Source: Emticicia sp. C21
GTDB taxonomy: Bacteria; Bacteroidota; Bacteroidia; Cytophagales; Spirosomataceae
DNA length: 64,000 nt
Reading direction: 5' to 3'
Assembly (NCBI RefSeq): GCF_003418935.1
Contig: NZ_QVMT01000001.1
Location: 412,063-476,062, forward strand
In this document: positions 53,387 through 62,274 of the stretch, one piece after another
Layout: the number at the start of each line of letters is the position of its first letter
Numbering within the stretch: position 1 is the stretch's first letter
Position numbers and translations under genes: made by a program
Notes under the pieces: generated by a model
What the model was told of the DNA's origin: nothing
The model's input: the letters and a program-made list of their open reading frames with translations, nothing else
Database searches by the model: none

Positions 53387-53530
53387 ATTGAGTGATTGAG
53401 CGATTTAATGAATGAGTGATTAAAATTTAGATAATTGTTATTGAATGAATAGCGCGGTGAAGGAGTATTACTTTTAAATTAATCACTCAATCACTAACTC
53501 ACTCATTCGCCGGGCGTCGGTCGCTCAATT
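53387..53530. repeat. Octamer inverted-repeat element F
   Basis: Left arm ATTGAGTGATTGAGCGATTT with a GAATGAGTGA follow-on, right arm AATCACTCAATCACTAACTC then a GC-rich CGCCGGGCGTCGG patch and TCGCTCAATT. It separates the DUF5672 and GT9 genes on the same strand. Confidence 0.78.
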
Positions 53531-53550
53531 CTTATTTAAAGAAATTGTTT

Positions 53551-54729
53551 ATGAGGAAATATTGTGGGACTCCACGGGAGACTATTCCATTCACCGTAAT
53601 GGACTTCTTTGTGGATATTTATGCCAAGCTTTTTTTTAAAAGACGTGCGAGAAAATTTGATTCAGTTGCTCCTAAGCGTATCCTGATTGCTTCTTTAGGG
53701 CATTTAGGCGATGCTTTGACGGTAACTTATATATTTCCATTGATTAAGAAAAAATACCCTGATGTAAAAATTGATTTGCTGGCACCTAAGTGGTGTGAGG
53801 CAGTTAATCAATACAATCCTTATATAGATCGTACTATTTACATCAATCATTATCAGACCAACCGAAAAAAGATTTCGCGTTGGGAGAAAATAAAGGAGCA
53901 TTACAAGACATTGAAGGAGGCTTTGCCACTATTAAAGCAGGAGTCTTACGATTATTATATTGACATTCGCTACAGTGATGCGGTTGCGCATTTTGTTTTG
54001 CCTTATATTGAGGTCGGTAAAGCTTTTGGGTTTGCGCGACGGGGTTTAGGAGGATTATTAGACAAAGAATTTGATGTACCGCAGGGTGAGTTTCATCATT
54101 TTGATATGTATTTCATGCTTTTGCGAGAAATAGGCGTAGAAGCCAAATTATCCGATATTGAACCCTATTTTCCGATTTCTCCGGGTGCAACATTTGAAAA
54201 GATTAAGACTAAAACTGGTTTTTCTAAATTGCCTTATCTGATGGTTTTTCCGGAATCGGGTGGTGAACATAAACAACTCTCACCACAATTCTGGGCTTCT
54301 ATTCTGACTGAGATTTTGGAAAAGACGAGTTATTATATTCTATTATGCGGCCAAACCGGGCTTTCGAAGAAAATCTGGGATTTAGTTACAGTACCTACTT
54401 TCAATAGAGTAATTGATACTTCGGGCAAAATCAGTATTCATGAAATAGCGCTCTTATCACAGAAAGCTAGTTTTGCGCTTACGCTTGATTCGTTCCCGGA
54501 GCATTTGTGTTGCATCTTCTGCAAAACTGTTTCCGTCTATAAAGGTACTGGTTATCCGTTTTTCCCTTTGGCGAATTTTCCGGTTTATCTGATACATAAC
54601 CATCTGTCAAGTGTAGGCATGCCTTTCGACCGTGATAATGTTGAATTAGTCTATCAGGAAGATTTAGAAACCCCTGAAGTAAAAGAATTGATTTTAAATC
54701 GAGTAAGCGCTGTAATTGTACATGAATAA
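53551..54729 (+). CDS. Glycosyltransferase family 9 (heptosyltransferase-like)
   Basis: A 392-residue GT-B-type transferase. It has RILIASLGHLGDALTVTYIFPLIKK near 48, typical of GT9 N-terminal domains, and a C-terminal donor domain with LMVFPESGGEHKQLSP near 230 and LLCGQTGLSKKIWDL. In this family the donor is often ADP-heptose in lipopolysaccharide core assembly, but the sugar is not known here. The ATG at 53551 is chosen. The next GT4 gene starts eight bases before its stop codon. Confidence 0.82.
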   Translation: MRKYCGTPRETIPFTVMDFFVDIYAKLFFKRRARKFDSVAPKRILIASLGHLGDALTVTYIFPLIKKKYPDVKIDLLAPKWCEAVNQYNPYIDRTIYINHYQTNRKKISRWEKIKEHYKTLKEALPLLKQESYDYYIDIRYSDAVAHFVLPYIEVGKAFGFARRGLGGLLDKEFDVPQGEFHHFDMYFMLLREIGVEAKLSDIEPYFPISPGATFEKIKTKTGFSKLPYLMVFPESGGEHKQLSPQFWASILTEILEKTSYYILLCGQTGLSKKIWDLVTVPTFNRVIDTSGKISIHEIALLSQKASFALTLDSFPEHLCCIFCKTVSVYKGTGYPFFPLANFPVYLIHNHLSSVGMPFDRDNVELVYQEDLETPEVKELILNRVSAVIVHE

Positions 54730-55981
54730 AGTTGTAATTGATGGCTCTGTTTTAGGGCTGGGATTCTTCCATGAGCAATCCCGTACGGGCATTTATCGCG
54801 TAGCCGAAAATCTGGTTAAAGGATTATCGAAAGGTAATCGTGCTGAAGTAGCTATAGCCAGTACTGAACATCTGCCTGAAACAATTGCTTATCTTGAAAA
54901 GCATCATCTGAACTGCAACTTTCCGATTGTCAATAAGCCTAAAGATATTCGATTAGCCAGTTTCGAAAAAAAAATTGTTTCATCTTTTGCCTACAAATCT
55001 TTGCCACAAAAGGTTGTCCGAGAGATTTTTACGCGTCTGCGTGCTAAATTTAAGCCTTTTTATAGTTTTAATGTCAATACGCTGGGCAAGCATGATATTT
55101 ATCATTCTCCTTTTCTGCCTATCCCGAAAGAGTTAAGAGGGATTTCAAGGCCAACTAAAGTAATTACAATTCATGATTTGATTCCGCATTTATTTCCGTC
55201 TTATTTTGGTGAATGGAATGTAAATATGATGAAGAAGATTCTGGATTCCTTAGAAGATAATCACACCTATCCTATCTGTGTCTCAGAAGCAACCAAGAAT
55301 GATTTATGCGAGGTAACAGGTATTTCGCCTGACAGAGTATTCGTAGTACCGCTGGCAGCATCAGAAGATAAGTTCTATCAGATGCGTGACAACGAAGAAA
55401 TTGAGTGTATTTTACAGAAATATAATATTAATATTCATAAGCGCTACTTATTATCAATTGCTACGCTTGAACCGCGCAAAAATATTGAGCGTACCATCAG
55501 GGCTTTTCTGAAACTGATTCAACAAGAAAAAATAGAGGATTTGAATCTAGTACTGGTAGGTTCCAAAGGCTGGGATTTTGAAACTATTTTTGATGAAATA
55601 AAAGCTAATCCAGTCTTAAAAGAGAAAATAATTGTTACAGGTTTCGTGGCTGATGAAGATTTAGCTGCTTTATATTCTGCTGCCTTGGCTTTTGTGTATC
55701 CATCTCTCTATGAGGGCTTTGGTTTGCCACCATTAGAAGCCATGCAATGTGGTACACCTGTAATTACCTCAAATAAAAGTTCATTGCCTGAAGTAGTTGA
55801 AGACGCCGGGCTATTGGTTGAACCAACCGACGAAAATGCCATTGCCGAAGCGATGTTGCAGCTCTACGCCGATAAAAGCTTACGAAATATTTTAAGCAAA
55901 AAGTCTTCCCTACAAGCCCAAAAATTCTCCTGGAAAAAATTTACAGAACAGCATATTAGTATTTATCAGCAAATTTCCTAA
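54722..55981 (+). CDS. Glycosyltransferase family 4
   Basis: A 419-residue GT-B transferase. It has GFFHEQSRTGIYRVAENL near 18, the C-terminal nucleotide-sugar site LEPRKNIERTIRAFLK near 254, LVLVGSKGWD, FVYPSLYEGFGLPPLEAMQC with the conserved Glu pair near 330, and NKSSLPEVVEDAGLLVEP. It overlaps the GT9 gene by eight bases, showing translational coupling. Acceptor and donor unknown, presumably surface polysaccharide or lipopolysaccharide. Confidence 0.88.
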   Translation: MNKVVIDGSVLGLGFFHEQSRTGIYRVAENLVKGLSKGNRAEVAIASTEHLPETIAYLEKHHLNCNFPIVNKPKDIRLASFEKKIVSSFAYKSLPQKVVREIFTRLRAKFKPFYSFNVNTLGKHDIYHSPFLPIPKELRGISRPTKVITIHDLIPHLFPSYFGEWNVNMMKKILDSLEDNHTYPICVSEATKNDLCEVTGISPDRVFVVPLAASEDKFYQMRDNEEIECILQKYNINIHKRYLLSIATLEPRKNIERTIRAFLKLIQQEKIEDLNLVLVGSKGWDFETIFDEIKANPVLKEKIIVTGFVADEDLAALYSAALAFVYPSLYEGFGLPPLEAMQCGTPVITSNKSSLPEVVEDAGLLVEPTDENAIAEAMLQLYADKSLRNILSKKSSLQAQKFSWKKFTEQHISIYQQIS

Positions 55982-56029
55982 TTTCGTAACTTGTATAGAC
56001 AAGTACACATTCAACCCCGCTGATAAATT

Positions 56030-58891
56030 ATGTATTTCTCTAAGAAAGCCCCTGCTATCTTCTCGGTTAGCGCTGCCTTAGTACTGGCTACCGCCTTTGC
56101 GCCTACCCCTGACGACGACAAAAACAAACTCTATGTACCTGACGACCTTGAAGCCACCCTTTGGGCCGAAACACCCATGCTACATAACCCGACAAATATG
56201 GATGTAGATTACAAAGGTCGTATCTGGATTACTGAGGCTGTAGATTATCGAAACTTTAATACCAAGCCAGGAGAGCGTATTAATAATGAACAACAGGGTG
56301 ACCGTGTGGTAATTCTGGAAGATACAGATGGAGATGGAAAAGCAGATAAATCAAAGGTTTTTGTACAGGATAAAGATTTGGTAGCTCCTTTGGGTATTGC
56401 CGTAATTGGTAAAAAGGTTATTGTTTCGGCCGCCCCTAATCTGATAGTATTTACCGATGAAAATGGTGATGATGTACCTGACAAAAAAGAAATCCTGTTA
56501 AAAGGTTTTGGAGGTGTCGACCATGACCATTCTTTACACTCGGTTACTGCAGGGCCGGATGGTAACTGGCATTTTAATACAGGGAATGCGGGGCCGCACA
56601 ATGTAACCGATAAAGGCGGTTGGACACTCCGCTCAGGTAGCTCTTATTATGGCGGTACACCTTACAATAAGTCTAATCAAGGAAATCAGAAATCAGATGA
56701 TGGCAGAGTTTGGGTGGGAGGTCTGGCTTTAAGAATGGATACCGAAGGCAAAAATCTGAAAGTAATGGGGCATAATTTCAGAAATAGCTATGAAGTTGGC
56801 CTAGACTCTTATGGCAATATGTGGCAGAATGATAACGATGATCAGGTGATTACCTGCCGCGTGAGTTACTTAATGGAAGGAGGTAATGCAGGCTATTTCA
56901 GCGCTGATGGTACACGTTTCTGGCAGGCGGACCGTCGACCGGGACAAGAGATGTTTACAGCCCATTGGCATCAGGAGGACCCGGGTGTACAACCTGCGAT
57001 TGATAATTCAGGTGCAGGTTCGCCAACAGGTATAGCTTTTTATGAGAGTGATGCTCTTGGTGAAAACTACAGAGGTACTTTATTGAGTTGTGAAGCGGGT
57101 AGAAATGTGGTCTTCTCTTACCAACCTACCATTCAGGGTGGTGGATTCAAGATGGAACGCCATAATATGATTAGCTCTTTCCCTAAAACTCACGACCACT
57201 ATATATGGCATGATACCAGTGAAGATGTAAGAAAATGGTTTCGCCCAAGTGATGTAGTAGCGGGTACTGATGGTGCCATTTATGTAGCCGATTGGTATGA
57301 CCCCGTAGTAGGTGGCCATGCCATGCACGATAAAAAGGCTCACGGTCGTATTTTTAGAATCACTCCTAAAGGCAAAAAACTGACTCCCCCAACTATTGAT
57401 TTAACAACCGTACGAGGACAAATAGAAACTTTAAAGAATCCTGCCATAAATGTACGCAATTTAGGATTTGAGGCACTTCGTAAAGGTGGTCATGTAGCAG
57501 AGGTTAAAAGATTACTTAAAGATTCTAATCCTTATATACAGGCAAGAGCCGTATGGCTATTATCGAAAATGGATGAAGAGGGTGTAAAAGAAGTAGAGAA
57601 AGTATTGGATAATCAAGATATCAATCTAAAAATAACTGCTTTCAGAGCATTGCGACAAGTAAAAACAGACATTTTACCTATTGCTGAAAAATTATCGACT
57701 GATAAAAATGTGGCTGTCAGACGTGAAGTGGCTATTGCCTTACGTGACTTACCTCTGGCTTCTATCAAAGGAATTGTTAATAATCTGGTAAAGGCATATA
57801 ATGGAACAGACCGTTTTGAGATAGAAGCTATCGGACAAGCATTAGATGGTAAAGAAAATGCCTATTATCAATCTATCAAACCTACTTTATCAAAAGACCC
57901 AACCACCTGGAATGAGCCTACAGCTACATTAATCTGGCGTTTGCATCCGGTAGAAGCCATCAATGATTTAAAACTAAGAGCAAGTGCCCGTAATCTAAAT
58001 GAAGCCCAAAGAAAGCAGGCGCTCACAGCTTTAGCCTTTATCAAAGATAAACGTGCAGTGATGGCGATGCTAGATTTAACTAAAAATCCATTCAAAGATG
58101 TATCGGAACAAGCTTTCTGGTGGGTAAATTTCAGAAAGACTAATGATTGGGCAGATTTAATGGACTGGGAGAAGGCAGCAAATACCCAAATGTCGGCACA
58201 GCAAAAACAGATGCTAGGCTTAGAAAAACAAATGTTGGATAAAAAGCAGCCACAGGCAACCAGAGAAAAAGCGGCAGAGAAATTGGCAAATGATGGAATT
58301 GGCGGGAAAATGCTGTTGAGTTTGGCAGGAGAAAATCGCCTGCCAAAAGAAGTAAGAAACGTTGTAGCAGCAAACATTTTTAATAATCCTGATAAATCTA
58401 TACGTATGATGGCCAGCGATTATTTCTTACGCCCAAGTGGAAAAGAAATTTCAGTAAACCTAGCCCTTGAAATGCCATCGGATATGAAGAAAGGTTATGA
58501 GGTTTTCAGAAAAAACTGTGCAACCTGCCATAAATTCGATAAAGAAGGGGCTGAAATAGGTCCGGAATTAACCCAGATAGGAAAGAAATTTGATAAAGCA
58601 GGTTTGTTGGATGCCATCGTGAATCCATCGGCTAGTATGGCTTTTGGCTATGAGCCATTGATTGTAACGACTAAAGATAAAAACACCTATTATGGTTTTC
58701 TGGTAGGTGATGGAGAAACACTTACCCTAAAAGACGTGGCAGGGCAACTTACCAGTATCAAAAAAGCTAATATAGCCAGTCGTAAGCAATTGAAAAACAG
58801 CCTGATGCCTGAACCCTCATCAATGGGACTGAAAGAAAAAGATTTATCTGATCTGGCAGGGTATTTATTGAAATTGCCTTTGGCAGAATAA
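56030..58891 (+). CDS. PVC-type haem-binding dehydrogenase-like protein
   Basis: A 953-residue exported protein: signal peptide (about 1-24), beta-propeller-like dehydrogenase region (about 30-450) with calcium-loop-like DTDGDGKADKSKVF and DENGDDVPDKKEIL and the family segments NPTNMDVDYKGRIWITEAVD and GTDGAIYVADWYDP, then HEAT-like helical repeats (about 480-800), and a C-terminal cytochrome c domain with CATCH at about 830-834. These large proteins are common in Bacteroidota and Planctomycetes and probably oxidise a sugar or alcohol periplasmically; the substrate is unknown. It follows GT4 after 48 bases. Confidence 0.88.
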   Translation: MYFSKKAPAIFSVSAALVLATAFAPTPDDDKNKLYVPDDLEATLWAETPMLHNPTNMDVDYKGRIWITEAVDYRNFNTKPGERINNEQQGDRVVILEDTDGDGKADKSKVFVQDKDLVAPLGIAVIGKKVIVSAAPNLIVFTDENGDDVPDKKEILLKGFGGVDHDHSLHSVTAGPDGNWHFNTGNAGPHNVTDKGGWTLRSGSSYYGGTPYNKSNQGNQKSDDGRVWVGGLALRMDTEGKNLKVMGHNFRNSYEVGLDSYGNMWQNDNDDQVITCRVSYLMEGGNAGYFSADGTRFWQADRRPGQEMFTAHWHQEDPGVQPAIDNSGAGSPTGIAFYESDALGENYRGTLLSCEAGRNVVFSYQPTIQGGGFKMERHNMISSFPKTHDHYIWHDTSEDVRKWFRPSDVVAGTDGAIYVADWYDPVVGGHAMHDKKAHGRIFRITPKGKKLTPPTIDLTTVRGQIETLKNPAINVRNLGFEALRKGGHVAEVKRLLKDSNPYIQARAVWLLSKMDEEGVKEVEKVLDNQDINLKITAFRALRQVKTDILPIAEKLSTDKNVAVRREVAIALRDLPLASIKGIVNNLVKAYNGTDRFEIEAIGQALDGKENAYYQSIKPTLSKDPTTWNEPTATLIWRLHPVEAINDLKLRASARNLNEAQRKQALTALAFIKDKRAVMAMLDLTKNPFKDVSEQAFWWVNFRKTNDWADLMDWEKAANTQMSAQQKQMLGLEKQMLDKKQPQATREKAAEKLANDGIGGKMLLSLAGENRLPKEVRNVVAANIFNNPDKSIRMMASDYFLRPSGKEISVNLALEMPSDMKKGYEVFRKNCATCHKFDKEGAEIGPELTQIGKKFDKAGLLDAIVNPSASMAFGYEPLIVTTKDKNTYYGFLVGDGETLTLKDVAGQLTSIKKANIASRKQLKNSLMPEPSSMGLKEKDLSDLAGYLLKLPLAE

Positions 58892-58895
58892 AAAA

Positions 58896-58926
58896 AGCCC
58901 GCAATACTCTTTTGGTATTGCGGGCT
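58896..58926. terminator. Bidirectional terminator
   Basis: Perfect 12-bp stem AGCCCGCAATAC / GTATTGCGGGCT with a 7-base loop and an A-run before, between two convergent genes. Confidence 0.88.
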
Positions 58927-58942
58927 CTATCAGGATTACTGC

Positions 58943-59353
58943 TTAAGCCAAAGTAGCATCAACAGTTATTTTGGTATTCAACAATTTAGAGATTGGGCAA
59001 TTTGCTTCAGCATCCGCTACCAATTCATCAAATTTTTCTTTCGAAATATCAGCAACTTTAGCAGTTAAAGTAAGGTGGGAAAGAGTGATTTCTCCGTTTT
59101 CAAAAGTAATCTCACATTTAGTTTCCAGGTTTTCAGGAGTAAAGCCTGCACCTGAAAGGTTGAAGCTCAATTTCATGGTAAAACAACCAGCATGAGCCGC
59201 TGCCACTAATTCTTCAGGGTTGGTACCAACTCCTTCTGCAAAACGGGAATTGAACGAGTATTGAGTCTGATTTAAAACTGTACTTTGTGTAGTCAGGTGT
59301 CCGTTGCCTTCTTTACCTGTTCCTTGCCAAACGGCTGTAGCGTTTCTTTTCAT
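58943..59353 (-). CDS. OsmC family peroxiredoxin
   Basis: A 136-residue OsmC-type protein: MKRNATAVWQGTGKEGNGHL, GTNPEELVAAAHAGCFTMKLS with the first active Cys near 57, and EANCPISKLL near 119 with the second. This layout fits OsmC proper (hydroperoxide reductase), distinct from the shorter motif of the OsmC-family gene at 5.3 kb. It is not in an operon. Confidence 0.9.
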   Translation of the reverse strand: MKRNATAVWQGTGKEGNGHLTTQSTVLNQTQYSFNSRFAEGVGTNPEELVAAAHAGCFTMKLSFNLSGAGFTPENLETKCEITFENGEITLSHLTLTAKVADISKEKFDELVADAEANCPISKLLNTKITVDATLA

Positions 59354-59514
59354 TTTGTTGAATTTTTAGATGTACAAAATTTGCGATGCAAAAGTAAGAC
59401 TTTTGTCGGTTGAACAATCAGAATTAGCTTAAAGTTATTGCTAATTATTTTTCTGTTTTTAGACTAATAGCTAAGAAGTTTAGTCTGAAATTTTTACAAT
59501 TAGCAAAAAAAAGG

Positions 59515-59522
59515 TATTTTCG
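59515..59522 (+). promoter_or_regulatory. -7-like box of the first tandem YhhN-like gene
   Basis: TATTTTCG, near TAnnTTTG, with TTTTTAC about 20 bases upstream. The surrounding 40 bases align closely with the promoter region of the second copy at 60.4 kb. Confidence 0.45.
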
Positions 59523-59554
59523 ATTAACAATTATTCTACTTGACTGAATTTAAA

Positions 59555-60244
59555 ATGCCTATTAGACTAAAACTAATCTATTTACTCTGTTGTTTGATTG
59601 ATGCTTTAGCTTTCTCATTTCATCAAAAATGGCTCATTCCTTTTGGCGCTTTACCAGTGCTGTGTTTAATTACATTCTATTTTTTAAGACGCAAAGGAGA
59701 ATATAAATTGAAAGATTATACTTATACCTTTGCACTTGTAGCAGCAGCCATGGCAGATATAGTATTCGAGTTCAGAACTATGACCGCTAAAGTGATAGCC
59801 ATGATTCTCTATGTATTTACTTTTTCGTTCTTTACTGCTACTATCCGCAAAGAAGCTGTTTTTACTGGCACTTCAAAGGAGTTATTAAAAATGATTCTGC
59901 ATCTTTTGCTTATCTTGTCTCCTTTTTTCCTTGTCTTTTCAAAAATACCTACCGATTACTTCTTTTCCTCTATCATTTATATGGTATTTTTATCATTATT
60001 ATATGTAAATGCGCTATTACGCAAAACTAGCAAAAAAAGCTATATATGGTTTTTGGTAGGTGTCTTAGCTTTTGTTTCAGTATCTGTTACTGACATTTAT
60101 TTTGCTTTTGTTATAAAAGTCCCTTACGCCGACCTTATTAATAAACTACTTTATCAGTTTGCTCAATACGCTATTTTTGTAGGTGTTATTAAAGCCTATA
60201 AGCACTCTCCTGCATTTTCAGTAAGAGATGAAGATTTCAGATAA
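59555..60244 (+). CDS. YhhN-like membrane protein, copy 1
   Basis: A 229-residue protein with about eight hydrophobic helices and conserved acidic residues (LIDALAF, MADIVFEF) as in the YhhN/TMEM86 lysoplasmalogenase-like family. Motif RRKGEYKLKDYTYT is shared with copy 2. The ATG at 59555 is chosen because it aligns with copy 2 (both begin MP(I/L)(R/K)LKLIY); an upstream TTG adds five residues. Copy 2 follows after 226 bases in the same direction. Enzymatic activity is not proven by sequence. Confidence 0.68.
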   Translation: MPIRLKLIYLLCCLIDALAFSFHQKWLIPFGALPVLCLITFYFLRRKGEYKLKDYTYTFALVAAAMADIVFEFRTMTAKVIAMILYVFTFSFFTATIRKEAVFTGTSKELLKMILHLLLILSPFFLVFSKIPTDYFFSSIIYMVFLSLLYVNALLRKTSKKSYIWFLVGVLAFVSVSVTDIYFAFVIKVPYADLINKLLYQFAQYAIFVGVIKAYKHSPAFSVRDEDFR

Positions 60245-60283
60245 TTCTACACATATCTCATTTGTGGATCTTTCACCACTATT

Positions 60284-60308
60284 ATTGAAATAATCCTATT
60301 ATTTCAAT
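60284..60308 (+). terminator. Perfect hairpin after YhhN-like copy 1
   Basis: ATTGAAATAA / TTATTTCAAT, 10 bp with a 5-base loop; only a weak T-run follows. Confidence 0.5.
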
Positions 60309-60437
60309 TAATTCTTCAAAAGAAATTGTCTTTATATTAAAAAAACATCTCAATAAATAGCTTGTAATCATTAACAAGTCATAAGCAATTCTTAACCAGA
60401 AGTTTGGAACGATTTTTTACATTTCACAAAAAAATAC

Positions 60438-60445
60438 TATTTTTG
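60438..60445 (+). promoter_or_regulatory. -7 box of YhhN-like copy 2
   Basis: TATTTTTG, an exact TAnnTTTG match, followed by TTTAACAATT, as in copy 1 (GATTAACAATT). The ATG at 60471 follows 26 bases later. Confidence 0.5.
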
Positions 60446-60470
60446 TTTAACAATTGCTTGATGTCCTGAA

Positions 60471-61145
60471 ATGCCTCTCAAACTAAAACTGATATATATA
60501 CTTTGTTGCTTAATTGATGCCATTGCTTTCGCTTTTCACCAGGACTGGGTCGTCTTTCTTGGCGCATTGCCTCCGATTTGCTTACTTAATTTTTATACTT
60601 TAAGACGCAAAGGTGAATACAAATTAAAAGATTATACGTACACAATTGGCCTTGTATTAGCTATTGTAGCCGATATTATTATTGAATTCAATAGTGTTAC
60701 GGCTAATGTATTGGCCTTAGTCTTTTATATGCTAAGCTATTCATTCTACATTGCTACTGTTCGGAAAGAAACCGTCTTTACGGCTTCTTCCAGAGAGGTT
60801 TTAAAAGTAGTTGTTAATATGCTGCTTATCATTTCTCCGATATTATTGGCCTTTTCAGCAATTCCCTCTGATTATTTTTTTGCTTCTATGCTTTATATGG
60901 TTTTTCTGGCTTTATTATATACTTCGGCTCTTTTACGAAAAACCAACAAAAGCAGTTATCAATGGTTTTTATCAGGTGCTTTGGGGTTTGCTGTACTTAC
61001 CGTTTGCAAAGTCTATTTTACCTTTATTTTCAAGATTCCTTACGGCTCTGTTATTATTAAAATCATCTACGACTTTGCACAATATGCTACTTTTATGGGT
61101 GTTATTAAGACCTTTAAGAATTTCTATCCCGCTAGCGAAAAGTGA
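60471..61145 (+). CDS. YhhN-like membrane protein, copy 2
   Basis: A 224-residue multi-pass membrane protein closely resembling copy 1 along the whole length (LKLIYILCCLIDAIAFAFHQ, RRKGEYKLKDYTYTIGLVLA, IVADIIIEFN, YQWFLSGALGF). Family as for copy 1. Its stop codon overlaps the convergent VOC gene end by 22 bases. Together with its promoter it looks like a tandem duplication. Confidence 0.68.
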   Translation: MPLKLKLIYILCCLIDAIAFAFHQDWVVFLGALPPICLLNFYTLRRKGEYKLKDYTYTIGLVLAIVADIIIEFNSVTANVLALVFYMLSYSFYIATVRKETVFTASSREVLKVVVNMLLIISPILLAFSAIPSDYFFASMLYMVFLALLYTSALLRKTNKSSYQWFLSGALGFAVLTVCKVYFTFIFKIPYGSVIIKIIYDFAQYATFMGVIKTFKNFYPASEK

Positions 61146-61498
61146 GGATTATAAATAAATCCGATTACATTTCCCCATAAATCTTTTACAGCACTTACTA
61201 TAATGCCTCCACCAACCTCAGTGGGTTCTTCGAAAGATGTTGCGCCATTGTCTATTACTTTTTTGTAAATCTCTTCTACATTTTCAACACCCCAATAGGT
61301 TATTACGCCATCTGTTTTGCTATCGCTTTTGGCATCTGGTTGTAAACCTAATTCGTAGCCACCTACATTGAAACCTACGTAGAATGGTTCATCAAAATAA
61401 GGTTCAATGCCAAATACTTCGCTATACCAGGCTTTGGCTTGGTCGATATCGCTTACTCTGTAAATGGTGGTTCTTAGACCTAATAATGGAGAGTTCAT
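61124..61498 (-). CDS. VOC superfamily (glyoxalase-like) protein
   Basis: A 124-residue VOC protein: LRTTIYRVSDIDQAKAWYSEVFGIEPYFDE near 8, YVGFNVGGYELGL, GVENVEEIYKKVIDNG near 69 and SAVKDLWGNVIGFIYNPHF at the end. This pattern is typical of glyoxalase/bleomycin-resistance-type proteins. The substrate is unknown. It overlaps the 3' end of the YhhN-like gene by 22 bases. Confidence 0.83.
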   Translation of the reverse strand: MNSPLLGLRTTIYRVSDIDQAKAWYSEVFGIEPYFDEPFYVGFNVGGYELGLQPDAKSDSKTDGVITYWGVENVEEIYKKVIDNGATSFEEPTEVGGGIIVSAVKDLWGNVIGFIYNPHFSLAG

Positions 61499-61507
61499 GT
61501 TTTTCTT

Positions 61508-61542
61508 GATTGACTGAATGAGAGAATGAGTGAATTAATGAT
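61508..61542. repeat. Single-arm octamer repeat G
   Basis: TGACTGAATGAGAGAATGAG followed by TGAATTAATGATT. It resembles one arm of the octamer inverted-repeat elements; the other arm is missing or degraded. Confidence 0.5.
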
Positions 61543-61638
61543 TCGTGTAACTATAATTAAAACATAATTCAGAATTCAAAAATAGGAATCTATTCCGATA
61601 AATTTACTTATCGAATTATTAAATAAATAAGTGATTAC

Positions 61639-62130
61639 CTACGGTAAAGCCAAAGGCATAGCCTTATCGCTCTCAGCCAAATATTTCAGAATCGCATCGA
61701 TGTCTTCATCTGTAAAATTGGGAAAAGCTGTCATCTGGGTTCTATTAAACTTTTCGTAAAGCGCATTAGCATATTTGTCTTTGCTATCTAATACTTTCTG
61801 CGGGTTTCTTATCCATTTTCTTAGCCAACCAATATCTCTTCTACTTTCTATATCTGCTAAACCCGGCCCTACAATTTGTTCATTAGTTGGTGCGTGGCAT
61901 TGGGCACAATTATCTTTAAATAAGGCTTTACCTTTAATAGCAATTGAAGATAATGGTTCATTAATATTTGGTTCATTTGTGACAGTTGCACAACCAGGTA
62001 GCGGTTCAGGAGATTGATTATTGATATAATAGAAGGCGGTGGCTGCGAAAATTACCCAAGAAAGACCAAAGAGTATTGCTAAAGTTTTGAATAATTCTAA
62101 AACTTTGACGAGCGTTTTTTGTGTATCCAT
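61639..62130 (-). CDS. Membrane-anchored cytochrome c
   Basis: A 163-residue protein with a membrane anchor (about 17-36), a short linker, and a cytochrome c domain: NCAQCHAPT with haem-binding Cys and His (about 75-79) and a methionine ligand in RTQMTAFPNF near 120. The C-terminal helix ENDIDAILKYLAESD-like (DEDIDAILKYLAESD) is typical. It may transfer electrons to a terminal oxidase. The ATG at 62130 is used, since the frame opens with seven weak residues before it. It is divergent from nuoL. Confidence 0.85.
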   Translation of the reverse strand: MDTQKTLVKVLELFKTLAILFGLSWVIFAATAFYYINNQSPEPLPGCATVTNEPNINEPLSSIAIKGKALFKDNCAQCHAPTNEQIVGPGLADIESRRDIGWLRKWIRNPQKVLDSKDKYANALYEKFNRTQMTAFPNFTDEDIDAILKYLAESDKAMPLALP

Positions 62131-62160
62131 TATAGAAGTGTTTTTAGTCAAATTGATAAC

Positions 62161-62194
62161 ATCGGTTCCATAGATTTAGTGCTATGGGTTGATA
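62161..62194. other. Stem-loop in the cytochrome c / nuoL divergent region
   Basis: CCATAG and CTATGG pair around an 8-base loop, flanked by weakly complementary ATCGGTT/GTTGAT. Possible regulatory stem. Confidence 0.35.
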
Positions 62195-62274
62195 AAATAA
62201 AGACAATTTTAGCTTCATCGGTTGCTTTATAACTCATTAGGTAAGATATTTGCAAAAATACCTATTTACTCTTA

